Source: Prionace glauca (Eukaryota; Chordata; Chondrichthyes; Carcharhiniformes; Carcharhinidae). From it: 64,000 nucleotides of DNA. Where the stretch lies: the NCBI GenBank assembly GCA_037974335.1, contig CM075760.1, forward strand, positions 15,618,059-15,682,058, written 5' to 3'. The notes below the pieces were generated by a model. It saw only the letters and a list, made by a program, of their open reading frames with translations, made no database searches and was not told the DNA's origin. Shown here piece by piece: positions 33,105-44,260 of this stretch. Position 1 is the first letter of the stretch, and each line of letters opens with the position of its first letter. The translations under genes were made by a program, and so were the position numbers.

Positions 33105-33423
33105 ATGTTCATTGTCACTCGAAGACACTTCAGATATCGATGTATCGGGTAAATCAAGGACAGACCATCTCTCTTCATCACAATATTGCTGTTACTGGGA
33201 ATGAGTTCGTATTTTGGTACCGGCAATTCACCGATCAAGCTCCAGAGAAAGTCGTTTCCACATTCAGAGATGAAACAGCTGAGGGAAGGTTTAAAGTATC
33301 GTAGGCAGTGAGAAAGGATACATCGGTCTCAGCGTTAACACGGTCGAACTGTCAGCTGCTGCGGTGGATACAGTGCAGTTGAGACACTGTGAAACAGAGA
33401 GATGCAAAGCCTGTACAGTAACT
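33105..33423 (+). pseudogene. V segment without a visible leader (V-8 pseudogene)
   Basis: After an acceptor (tgttttgacag) the exon reads DVHCHSKTLQIS, NQGQTISLHHNIAV, FVFWYRQFTDQAPEKVV, AEGRFKVS, then a stop at 33302-33304. The first framework Cys position is His. FR3 continues damaged, with 'gctgcggtggatacagtgc'. A recognisable signal remains: CACTGTG 33385-33391, 23-bp spacer, ACAGTAACT 33415-33423. No leader exon was found between V-6 and this exon. Confidence 0.8.
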
Positions 33424-33429
33424 CACTCG

Positions 33430-34555
33430 ACATGGGCACTGTGGAGACAAACATCCCATGGTCTTTAGAAGAGAACGTACTTCAATCAATATCGATATAA
33501 CAAGTTTTTCTAGCGAGTTATATGATGGAATTAAAACAATATATTTTAATGTTTCTATTAATAGAACTTGCAGAAAAACCCACATTAGAAATATACAAAT
33601 TACTCCTTGACTCATCATAAAATTGAGACAAATGATCTTGTATCAATTTGAAGCAGCAAATGGAGAAAAATGAAAACAATGACAAAGGTATCAGATATAG
33701 AATAGTAACATAGATGTAAAAAAACCCATAATAAACTGTTGCAATATAAATCCAGTGATATCATGTAACAATATTCGAGAACAACATAGAGGATCATTGC
33801 TTCACTGATGACGTTCCCTTTCGTTAAACCGTGTAGAACCGTCAGTTCCCCCTGTTACAGGTGACAGCTGGAGTTACAGGAAATATTTGCGCGCCTCAAC
33901 ACCGCAAACCGCAGTGTATTTAGAGCAATAACTTTTATGTCAATTATGGAATACCGGGCACTGAAGCAGGTCTTCTGACAAGAAGCTTTGGGTTCGAAAT
34001 TGCTTTGTGGTCTTTTGGCAGCAGAGCTGTGTTCTCCTTGTCACCAAGTGTTGAATATCAGGGTCTGAATTCTTCCAGTATGCCTAATAACAGGTGGTGA
34101 GAACAGAACAGGTTCCTGGTCACTCATATTGCAGCATGTAATGAAAGCCACTGCAGTAATTTGTCAGGCATAATCATGAGCAATCTAATGGAAATCTGTG
34201 GTCACCTAGCGCCACGTCAAGGCATGATGCCTGGAGGATGAGGTGGGAACAGGAGACTTAGAGAGTGAACTCTATAGAGCGTTGTATCCTAATGTCATTG
34301 GGTAGCCTGAGTACGACGTTCAAGACAATATCGATCGTCAATATGGCTCCTCAATGTAGCAGAAAGAGAGCGAGGATGGATGAAAAGACAGAAAGAGAGA
34401 GAGAGGTGTCCATTATTTGGTTCAAATTTGCGACACGTTCAATGTTACCGGCACATATTTGAGTTCCCCAATCCCTTTACTCCAGGGTCAGAGTGATGAG
34501 AATTTCTGATTGAGAATTCTTACTGCCTCCTGCGGTGATGAAGTTTGTAACATCA
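33430..34555. other. no gene recognised
   Basis: AT-rich first half, then sequence resembling no family I can name. No V, GPCR exon or RNA gene seen. Confidence 0.4.
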
Positions 34556-34685
34556 CCACAACTATAGGCATATGGATAACATTGGAATAGTTTAGGTTAG
34601 AGGGTCATTAGATTGGTCCCACTGGCCGGCGCAACATTGAGGGCGGAAGGGCCGGTACTGCACTATAATGTTCTATGTTCTACAC
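34556..34685 (+). mobile_element. CR1 LINE 3' tail (lineage A)
   Basis: 'ccggcgcaacattgaggg' and 'actataatgttctatgttcta' match the end of the CR1 at 7285-7347. Confidence 0.8.
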
Positions 34686-34689
34686 TAAA

Positions 34690-35455
34690 AATGAAATTCC
34701 TTAGGTTCGCAAGTCCCATTTGACCTCTGGAGTCAGTGAAAGGCGCTATATCATTAAAAGTACGATCTCTTTTTTCGAGGGATACCTGTTTGCACAGGTT
34801 GCGTTCATTGCCTTCCTGATTCCACGGGAACCAATAATGTTTAGTTTTAATTTATTTTCGTTATTTCAGTTAGTTTTGCCCAGATTGGGTTAATGAGTGG
34901 ACACCACTCCCCGAGACTTCCCGAATTCTGTCTCCAGTTCCTTCAGAGATTCTTTCCACCCCAGGAGGAACCGGCAGTCTTTCCGGAACAACACTCTGGG
35001 AACTTACCGAGGAGACAGCGCAGTGTTTAGAAATGCTGCACCGTCAGAGCTGTCAGCCTCTCGATGACCTGTTAAATCTGGGGTACCGTCTTCCCTCTCA
35101 GGTGGAGGTGCCACATGGTCACTGTTTCCAAAAAGAGCAAGAGAAACACCCTGTTCGGTATGTGTTCACCAATCACAATGACTGACACAGACAGAGCACT
35201 ACAATATTACTGAATGAAATAATATCATTGTGAGTCCAAAAATAGCTGCTGTGTTTATTACATAAAACACTTCGGCACATTAAAATTTACAAAAATATTC
35301 TCAAGCTCATTCTTTTAAGTGTCCCGGTGTTTTAATTTTGCAATATATTTGTTATTCATAAAAATATTCTCAGTAAAAAATGAGAAATCGCTACGATTTC
35401 AGGTTCCATTTCAGACTCAGTCTGATCACAATGTTTGTCTCACGCTCCGTTATGT
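34690..35455. other. no gene; short dispersed-repeat match near 35060-35150
   Basis: A stretch with 'cttccctctcaggtggagg' resembles a repeat motif common in sharks. Otherwise nothing recognised. Confidence 0.35.
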
Positions 35456-35471
35456 TGCGTGAGGCTCTGAG

Positions 35472-36419
35472 AGTTTTTGTACAGGTTCAGCCCAGCTCTG
35501 AGTCTCTGTGGGTCTCAGTGCGCAGTAATACACCCCGGAGTCTGTCAGCTCTGTTTTAGACACTTGCAGCGGGACGGTGCGGGTTGTATCATTGAGCTCC
35601 GCTGAAAAACGATCCCCGAGGGATGTCTCTGTGTTGTCGCTGTTTCTATATCTCTTCAGCAGTAACTCCATGGACCCGCTGGAATGCTGTCGGTACCAGA
35701 ATAAATAAGGAGTGCTGCTACTTGTAGCTGTGTAATTACAGAGTAACTGAACAACATCTCCTTCAGTGACGGTGACTGCAGCCGGTGTCTGTGAAACAGA
35801 ATCTCCTCCACAATGTCCTGTGAGGAAGCAAAGAAATATTAAACTAAATAATGCGACTTTACTCTGTCTCCCCCACCTACCCGCACCCCCCACTAGAATA
35901 TGCCGTATTCTTGAGCAATAATCTCAAAAAGAAATCGCAAAGCACAACGAAAATATATTTCACAGTTCAGCGGATGGGAAGAGGAGGTGGTTGTGGCGAT
36001 TAAATAAAGCTTCTATCACAAATATTCTGCTCTTTCTAACGAGATCAGTTCCTCGCCTTCAATTCTTGTAACTGGAAACAGCTCGCGGTCTGTCTGTTTG
36101 AAGTGTGGTATTTGCCAAAGTTATTCACTGGTATCAGATGAGCTTCAACCTGAGACCAACTCATTCTCTCTCATTCCATGGGGGAATTGTGTCTAATCCC
36201 AACAGTGTTCAGTACTGAGACCAGCGAGATCCTGATAATTTTTCAATGTTGAGATCAATCTATTCCCTGAACACTCACCCCTGCCCCTCGCACTGAGCGA
36301 AGCGCAGGATAGAATATAATGCATGGCAAAGATGTGTAGCACAGCGTGGATCCATTTGTGAACCTACCGGTTAAAAGCGCTGCCGCTGTGAGGAATAAAT
36401 GCAGAGTAAAATGCGACAT
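35472..36419 (-). CDS. TRAV/TRDV-like: TCR alpha/delta-type V segment (V-7), apparently functional
   Basis: Leader exon 36419-36368 (MSHFTLHLFLTAAALLT) ends before gtaggt. The V exon is 35817-35511, after cctcacag. Landmarks: GGDSVSQTPAAVTVTEGD, LLCNYTAT with the first Cys, YLFWYRQHSSGSMELLL, TDSGVYYCALRPT. The signal has heptamer CACAGAG (35510-35504), 23-bp spacer and nonamer ACAAAAACT (35480-35472), the same as V-5. A CRE-like tgacgtct lies upstream at 36549-36556, followed by gattgg/ccaat motifs. Direct paralog of V-5, with V-6/V-8 lying between them on the other strand. Confidence 0.92.
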
Positions 36420-36559
36420 GTTTGTAGAGAGCTCGCGGCGAATTTGACCAGAACGGGTTGAATCTGAAGTTTTTTTAGTCAAGAGTAGAAAAGATCGAGT
36501 CATATCCGGGCCCCTGTTGATTGGTTTACTGCTGAAAATGTCATCAGGTGACGTCTAAT

Positions 36560-37345
36560 CAGCTTCAAGTTTCTATGTACTTCAATGCAACCAATGATCT
36601 CATAGCTCCTTCATTTACAATTCATACAATTGGCCGAGAGATGAAAGGAATAAAGTGAATTTGGTCATCCGGCGACAGGGGATTACTTTCCCCTTCAACT
36701 GTCATTTCAGGAACCGACTGGTCCCCTGAGCGTTGATGGCATTGTTCTAACATGGAGAATGACAATATCCATCCTCACAACAACATAACAAGGAGTTTGC
36801 TTTGAATCCTGTTTGGGAAAGCAGTTATGGTGGGGAAGGATTTTTTTTTCTAAGTTGAGACATCGACTTCATTAGAAGTGATAGAATAATGAATGGTCTA
36901 AGATATTTCCACACGATGCTCCCTCAATTTCTAACTTTGCAGTTTGTGAAATCCTTTTTCAGAGTGGGAATATAGCTTGCCACCCCATTGGGCTGCTGAT
37001 CAAAAGAGTGCCAAGCAGGGGAAAGCAGAAAAAATCAATATCTCCAATAAAAGTTCTAATAAAACAACGCAGGTGAGACGGGTCAGGGTGAGAAGAGCAC
37101 AGGAAACCTGTGGGCGGGGCTACCATAGATAGTGTAGTCACAGGTAGACCTGGTCTGGAGAGAATTGAACTCAATAATAATGTCACATTGGAATTCTACA
37201 ACTTTGCCTCTGTGTAACAGTGGTTTCATTCCATATTGCGGACCAGTAGACTCGGACCAGGAGTGTCAGTGTTCGTAAATGATTCAATACTTTGCAAAAT
37301 CTTTATCAGTGATGCGGATGGGAAGCTGAGCATCTGTATTGGAGA
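36560..37345. other. no gene recognised
   Basis: Promoter-side flank of V-7, then unique-looking sequence. No domain seen in the short frames. Confidence 0.4.
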
Positions 37346-37349
37346 GGTT

Positions 37350-38350
37350 CTGAATTAATGCACAAGGTCACAGAAATTTACTTCCTTAATCTTATCAACC
37401 CTACGCCTGTCTGCACACGACTCAGGCAGTAGTCCGGAGATAACCACCTTGTCGGTTCTACTTTTTAATTCCATTCCCAGCTTTTCATACTCCCTCCCCA
37501 GATCCTCAGTTTGTATTTTGCCTACGTCGTTGGCACCCACATATACTACAACGACCGGATTCTCACCCTCCCACTCCAGGTTCCTCTGCAGTCCAGATGT
37601 GACATCCTGGACCCGAGCACCAGGCAGACAACACACCCTTCTGTGCACTTTGTCATTGTAACAAAGGACAGTGTCAATACCCTTAACCCCACTATCTCCA
37701 ATTACTACTACGTTCCTTTTCACCTTCCCCTATTTCTTATGTTCTTATGTTCTCTTTCCCTATGTCCTGTGTCTGCATCACTGTAGCGTGTGCAGTTTGC
37801 TTACCAACCTCACAGCCCTCGTTCTCATCCACACTGGAGGCAAGAACCTCAAACCTGTTATGCAGATTGAGAGGCTGAGGCATTTGGTCCCACCCTCCTT
37901 CCTCCGGTCCCCACCCTCCTTCCTCTGGTCCCCACCGTCCTTCCTCCTCTCAGCAGCCCCCTCCTGTTCCTGACCCTTAGTGTTAGCCAGTCTGGAGGGG
38001 GAGGTGGATGTCTCTTGTACCCCATTATCAATGGCACCCTCCCTCCCACTGATGAGCCTCAGTATCTGTAGCTCAGAGGCCAGCTCATCTAATTTGAACT
38101 GGAGCTCCTCCAGCAACCTGCACTTACTGCAGACATGGTCACATGGAAGGACGCTGGTGTCCACCAGCTCCCACATCATACAGAAACAGCACATCACATG
38201 CCCCTCCATTATTCCCTGTAGTAATATTGAGCAACAATTTCAACGCAAACTTATCTGGTCCTTTTCTCCAAAGCCCTTTGTTCCTAAGCCCTAGTACCTC
38301 ACTCAGCTTCCCTCTCACTCCGCTGCCCGCTGTCTACACCAGGCCTCCTT
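37350..38350 (-). mobile_element. LINE ORF1 (CR1-type) with zinc-binding and SGNH-esterase parts
   Basis: On the minus strand an N-terminal part (38209-37778) has CCFCMMWELVD and CDHVCSKCRLLEELQFKL, a Cys-rich motif plus coiled coil. A Lys/Gly-rich stretch encoded by a short tandem repeat (37895-37945) follows. A second frame (37723-37355) has VVVIGDSGVKGID and VVVVYVGANDVG, the SGNH-hydrolase blocks I and III of CR1-like ORF1 proteins. The two frames are separated by a break and a short cttatgtt-type insertion near 37740. The same layout occurs at 53230-54130. Confidence 0.85.
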
Positions 38351-38454
38351 TTAAACTCTCGGAGGGCGGTGTTCAGATGTTCACTTTTTGGTAAATGTCA
38401 ATGCCTGGTATTGTTTCGCACAGATGGCAAACAAATGAGAGTATATCATATTAA

Positions 38455-38640
38455 TAATAGAGATTACATAGAGATTTACAGCAACGGAAATGAAATTCGG
38501 CCCATCTTGCCTCTGCCGGCCATCAAGTGCCTATCTATTCTAATTCCCTTTTCCAATATTACTCCCCTAGCCATCTATACAATCTTATTTAAATTCCCAT
38601 CAGACTGTGATATGTCAAGCAGCGTTTATCAGTTTAAGTC
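38455..38640 (-). mobile_element. CR1-like 3' tail fragment
   Basis: 'gagatttacagcaacgga' followed by 'cggcccatcttgcctctgcc' is the complement of a CR1 3' end, diverged. Confidence 0.55.
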
Positions 38641-39220
38641 TTAGCGATTTATCTGCAGAAGGCTTCTTCTAATAAGGATCGAAGAAAAGAACATGCCATA
38701 TCCACTGCAAAACCACAGTCATTCACGAGTTAAGAAAAAAACATTCCTTTGTCCTGTCAGGGAAGAAATCCACAATTCTTTCAGGCAGCTTGGAACCATC
38801 TTGATACGGTTTATAAACAAAGTCATGGTTTTATTTATGACGTCAATTTGCGGAAAAGCACCTACAATATCACCCTGCAACTTAACAATCAGGGAAAAAA
38901 ATATCCTTAATGATGACAATCTCCGGGCCACACGCTCTTTCCTGTACCCAAATCCACCAAAATGTCAAGTTATTTTTCTTTCCTAATCGTGAGACTGGGT
39001 CTATCCAAGAATGGTAGTGTAGGAGTTCTGATTTTGACGGATGTTAAAATTCTGTGCATGTAGCTATGTCAGGTGATGCTGAGTGAATTTTTGATTTAGT
39101 TCTTCTAACTTTGGCGACATATTACTGATGATTAATTTGCGGTGTCAGTGCAATTAATTAGCTCTTAAGTCACAAACACAGGATGTGTTCGTTAAAGTAC
39201 ACAACTGTGTCTTCATGCAA

Positions 39221-39385
39221 CATAAGAACATAAGAAATAGGAGCAGGAGTAGGCCATCTAGCCCTTCGAGCCTGCCCCGCCATTCAATAAGATCATGGCT
39301 GATCTGTCGTGGCTCAGTTTCACTTTCCCGCTTTCTCCCCATAACCCTTCATCCCCACTCTTATCAAAAACACACCACCCCTCCA
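39221..39385 (-). mobile_element. CR1 LINE 3' tail (lineage B)
   Basis: 'cataagaacataagaaatag' tail complement, then 'gaacctgccccgccattcaa'-like sequence. Matches the ends at 45340 and 62380. Confidence 0.85.
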
Positions 39386-39780
39386 GCCCAAACCAATCCC
39401 CATGCAGAGTGGCGGTCCTACCAGTGTACCAAAAACCCTGTAGTTAGATGCACACAGAATAAGGTCAATGAGCCGATAGCACAGGCAAATGGGTATGATT
39501 TGACAAGGACCACCGAAACACAGGAACATGATATCGAGGTATTCAAATGTGTCAAAACAGGTAAAGCAACGACAGCAGTTAGACGTTTATTCAGCGACTG
39601 TAACTAATCTAAGTGGTGACGTTGTGAAACATGTTTGATCAGTGAATGTAATTTATGCAACAGGTGGATTTGTCTAATTAACACTCTTGAGATTGGATAT
39701 CGGGTATAATAGTGGGTGCTTTCAATGTCGAAAAGAGCGTCTGTAAGATCGGGATCACTTAGTGCTGCTTATTATTGAAA

Positions 39781-42700
39781 ATGCACACGCCACCAAGAGG
39801 CCTGGTATATGCCATTTATTACACTGCTCTTGCAGCAGTTGCTGTTCCAGGTAAAGTATTGCAGCAAGGTGATCATTTTCCAATTGAGTTCTATCATTTT
39901 CCACATTACTAAATTTCTGCAGGTGGTGGAGGGCTTGGAACCTTATTTGTTTTTTCAGTTGATGTTGCTAGTATTAGATGATTGGGCACATTTGAGCTCA
40001 TCTGTATCTATGGTTGGATATGGTGCTAATCGGAGTGAAGTTTGCAATCATTGGACTTGCGAGAAGGAAGTGATGCAATTATGAAATAATATGTTTGGGT
40101 AGATTACACATTATTTGGCTGATGAGGGTAAGTACAGAATTTGGCGCTATCACCTTCAAATTAAAGCTCAGCCTGCCCAGCGTCATTTCAGGAAAGACTT
40201 CGTCAGGAAAAGGATTGGCTTTATCTAGGTTTCTTCAACACACAACACATAGTCAGAATTGAGGTCAATTGAAATTGTAGGATACATGTTGTTGGAGTTT
40301 TCCATGGAATCCGTACAGTGCAGAGGAGTCTGAATGGCCAATGAAATCTGCACCTGTTCTCCAACGAAGCATTCCACTCAGGCCCTTTACCCTCACTCCG
40401 TGCATTTACTGCACTAACACGCTAACCAATACCTCTTTGGACACTGAGGGACAATTTACCATGCCCAATACACCGATCCTGGCATTTTTGGACTGTGGGT
40501 GCAAACAGGAGCACCCAGCGAAAATATATGCATACACCGGGAGAATTTGAAAACTTCACACAGAAGTCACCTAAGAATGGAACTGAACCCGGGTTCGTGA
40601 CTCTATGACACAGCAACTTAACTACTTTGCCATCCTGTCGCCCTGTGCACATAGGAAAATAGGAAATAATATAATTATTCTGACATTTGGTAGCTCAAGA
40701 CCACTCTACCATTCCAGCCCAATAGTTTTGTGAGGCAATAAAATAACATACATGGAAACGGGGAGACAAATCGAGGCAGAATGTGCGTGAGAATTTAGGT
40801 AAGAGAATAGTTTATCTGACTTGTGGTATTGAATTCCCGTTTCATGAAAATATGTGTTTAGAATTTTCAGCGTCGGTGGAATGCAATGCCATGACCTCCA
40901 GTAGATAAGGTATTGTGATACATAGAAACACCTCTGGCCATTGAAAATACAGCCTAACCTTAAAGTGAGTCTGTCTGAAATATTTTGAGTGATCCTATTG
41001 CAGAACGCGACCAGCTGTCCAACTCAGAGCCGCACAGGCCAGAAGAAAGGAAAAGCATTATTAACTGTTGACATCATTGCAGGAATTGCATGGAAATAAA
41101 GGGGCTAACAAGTAATACATGTCACTGTCAAAATGACATGAAATTCGTATTGTTTATACCGAACCATGTATGCTAGGTCCAGTGGGCGGCACGGTAGCAC
41201 AGTGGTTAGCACTGCTGCTTCACAGCTCCAGGGTCCTGGGTTCGATTCCCGGCTCGGGTCACTGCCTGTGTGGAGTTTGCACATTCTCCTCGTGTCTGCG
41301 TGGGTTTTCTCCGGGTGCTCCGGTTTCCTCCCACAGTCCAAAGATGTGTGGGTTAGGTTCATTGGCTATGCTAAAAATTGCCCCTTAGTGTCCTGGGATG
41401 TGTAGGTTAGAGGGATTAGCAGGTAAATGTGTAGGGATATGGGGATAGGGTCTGGGTGGGATTGTGTTCGGTGCAGACTCGATGGGCCGAAGGGCCTGTT
41501 TCTGCACTGTAGGGTTCTAGGGTTCTAGTATGCAACTAAGCTGGTTTTGGTTCCCAAATACGCCTTCATAGATGTATTAATCAAACACTTAATCGCCAAC
41601 TTTGTATCTAAAAACATAATGAATGAACGAATTATGATTGATAAATTAAGACATTAAATTATTCTTTCATTTTATGGGATGAACTTATTGCAGGTAAGTT
41701 GCAGTTAATTGTGTTTTGCTCCATCTGAGCTATGAAGGTATCAGCACTTAGATATTTACTGGAATATTCATCTCGGTGTTCTGCTTTCTTCAGTCCGCTT
41801 CAATTACTGTTCTCTCTGGAAGTCATTAACTGTTTGGATTTTCAGCTGGAAATAAATTCACTTGGGACAGTCTTTGTGATGCTTGTGCTGTCCTTGAATT
41901 TTCCTGCTGTAATTATTTCAATCAACCTCTCTGAAATTCATCAAACCAACATAAGACTATTTTCTTCCTTTTACCTCAAAGACTGTTCATTTTCAGTACT
42001 TCAGCCGGTTCCCTCACCCTTCCGTTTGGAAACACAAACCTGAAAGATTTGTAGAAGTTTCCTTCCCTCTCCTGATTGTATCCCCATTGCAGTTGAACTA
42101 GTGATCATGGATATGATATCAGAAAGTTTCCATATTAAAAATAGAGCATTCATTTCTAGCCGTCAGGTGTAACTTCTGTTCATCGTTCTTTTAGTTCCAT
42201 ATTAATGAATTAAAATCCTACTTGAAGACATAAAGATATATTTTAGGTCGACATTGGGAAATTTTGATGGAATGCTATGTTGGAGGATCTTTAGTTTTTA
42301 CATGAGAAGCTAGTAAGTCATCGACTTGTTCAGCATTTCGGTTGGAAGTTAAGGATTGTATCGAAGAAGGTCTAGGAATTTTCACTGAGATTTGTACTTC
42401 AATCTACTCCATGAAGTTTATGAAGACACATCCAAAAGCATGGTCTATTGTCACCACAATGTGAATGACTCTGGTCTCTTCACATTGTTTTATGGAATCG
42501 TATCTTTGCAATATCCCTCATGCTTGTTCCATTCGTTATTATACTTGTTATCATGTGCTTGTGAATATTATCCCAGTTGCCATTCTGTTGACTCTGCTCT
42601 GTTAACTAGTTGTCTTAAATATTCATGTATTTTTAACATGTTCTTCACTAGTACACAATCGCCAGCGTCGACATATTGATACATAAACATATTTAACGAA

Positions 42701-43739
42701 ATTCTGTTAATTCATTGAAATAACTTTGTTCTCCTGCAATGATCTCTGATTCGTCGTTTCAAGCATCATGACTATGAGATATCTATAATCCAGATCAGTG
42801 CATGGCTTCTGTTTGGAGTATATTCTGTAAACTCTCTCTCTCTCTTTCTTGTTTACAGTTAATTTGGTGGCTATTGTAATCCTGAACCGAGGAAGATGCG
42901 GTCTCTCCAGTTGTATCACTAGGTATCTGGTCTTCATGGCAGTGACTGACCTGCTCGTTATTGTCACCGCAGTGATAATAAACCGGATCCCTGGCATTTA
43001 TTTCCCCGGCAGTTTTTTGTCCATCACTCCGGTTTGCAGTCTCAGCATCACCTTAATTCATGCAACAAGAGACAGTTCTGTCTGGTTAACCGTTGCTTTT
43101 ACCTTTGATCGATTTGTGGCCATTTGTTCCAAGAAGCTGAAAACAAAATATTGCACTGAGAAAATGGCGGCTGTGGTAATAGGAATGGTCTGTGTTTTAA
43201 GTTTCCTTAAAAGTATTCCTTGGTACTTTATACACGAACCTATTTACATATTTGACAATGTCCCTTGGTATTGTCGACAAAAGGACATCCGTTATACTTC
43301 GATTTTGTGGACAGCGTTTGATTGGACTGACCGTATTTTAACACCATGCCTCTCTTTCTTTATGATTCTTCTGTTCAATGTGTTGACCGTCAGACACATC
43401 CTTGTGGCCAATAGAGCCCGCAGGAGACTCACAGCCCAAAGCAATAGAGAGAAGAAGAATGATAAAGAGATGGAGAATAGGAGAAAGTCCATTGTTTTAC
43501 TGTTTGCAATTTCAGGTAGCTTCATCCTGTTATGGTTGACCTATGTTGTACAGTTCTTTTATGACCGATTTACAAAGGATGTTAAAATCAATGGATACAG
43601 TGACCCCAAATTTATCCTTCGTGAAAGTGCAAATATGCTTCAGTTGTTAAGTTGCTGCACAAACACATTCATTTATGCAGTGACCCAGGGGAAATTCAGG
43701 GAGCAGTTGACAAATCTGTTGGCTTGTCACCTTAATTGA
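39781..43739 (+). CDS. GPR139-like class A GPCR (gene 2), two exons
   Basis: Exon 1 is 39781-39850 (MHTPPRGLVYAIYYTALAAV, then AVP), ending before gtaaag. Exon 2 is 42859-43739, after gtttacag. Spliced length is 316 aa. The intron again falls in phase 1 within TM1, giving AVAVP|VNLVAIVIL. Exon 2 carries TM2 (AVTDLLVIVTAVIINRIP), a TM3 end FTFDRFVAICSKK, an ICL3 rich in Lys/Arg/Glu (NREKKNDKEMENRRKS), and TM7 CCTNTFIYAVTQGKFREQL. No disruption is seen. Close to genes 1 and 3, and most like gene 3 (shared RGRCGLS.CIT and IINRI motifs). The 3.0 kb intron holds V-SINEs at 40.3 and 41.2 kb. A polyA signal aataaa is near 43756. Confidence 0.93.
40300..40645 (-). mobile_element. V-SINE, minus strand, in the GPCR 2 intron
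   Basis: Complement in order tail, V domain ('caaacaggagcacccagcg') and tRNA-like head ('gaacccgggttcgtgactc'). Diverged. Confidence 0.8.
41180..41530 (+). mobile_element. V-SINE, best-preserved copy in the window
   Basis: Head 'gcacggtagcacagtggtta' with A and B box-like blocks ('ggttcgattcccggctc'), V domain 'ttctccgggtgctccggttt', body, then tail 'cgatgggccgaagggcctgt' and two gggttctag units. Low divergence suggests recent activity. Confidence 0.93.
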
Positions 43740-43919
43740 ATAGAAACAAATATTCAATAAAGTTGTCAAAACACTTCTAGCAATATATTTGCGTATTGGC
43801 AAAAGTTCTCATCTTTCTTGGTGTGAAAAAAATTATATTGCTGCCATTTTGTTTCGAAAGGAGAAGGTGAATGAACATCTAATTTTACTCTGAGGCTACT
43901 TTGTACTATCAAGAATGTT

Positions 43920-44260
43920 TGGGAGGCAATAGCCCAGAGTTATTACTGCTCGACTATTAATCCAGAAATGCACATGAAGTTCTGGAGACCTGGGTTTGAA
44001 TCCTGCAACGTCAGATGGTGGAATTAGAATTCAATAAAAAAAAAACCTGGAATTATGAGTCTACTGATGGCCATGAAACCATTGTCCATTGTCAGAAAAA
44101 AAAACATCTGGTTCCCTAATGCCCTTTAGGGAAAGATATCTGCCGTCTTTGCCTTCTGTCCCATGCTTTGGCTACATGTGACTCCAGAGCCACAGCAAGT
44201 TTGTAGACTCTTAATTGTCCTTCGAAATGGCCAAGCAAGCCACTCAGTTATATCTATCAC
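43920..44260 (+). mobile_element. tRNA-derived SINE (family 2)
   Basis: Head with tRNA-like 3' part ('gggtttgaatcctgcaacg'), an A-rich spacer, then the body with 'catctggttccctaatgcc' and 'gtgactccagagccacagca'. Same family as 695-1000. A LINE fragment follows directly. Confidence 0.65.

Noticed and set aside
36255-36503. 82-aa minus-strand frame with a signal peptide
   Set aside because: It is the V-7 leader exon read through into its intron. The gtaggt donor ends the coding part at 36368.
36959-37186. 75-aa minus-strand frame as a small gene
   Set aside because: No motif, no splice context and no paralog in the window.
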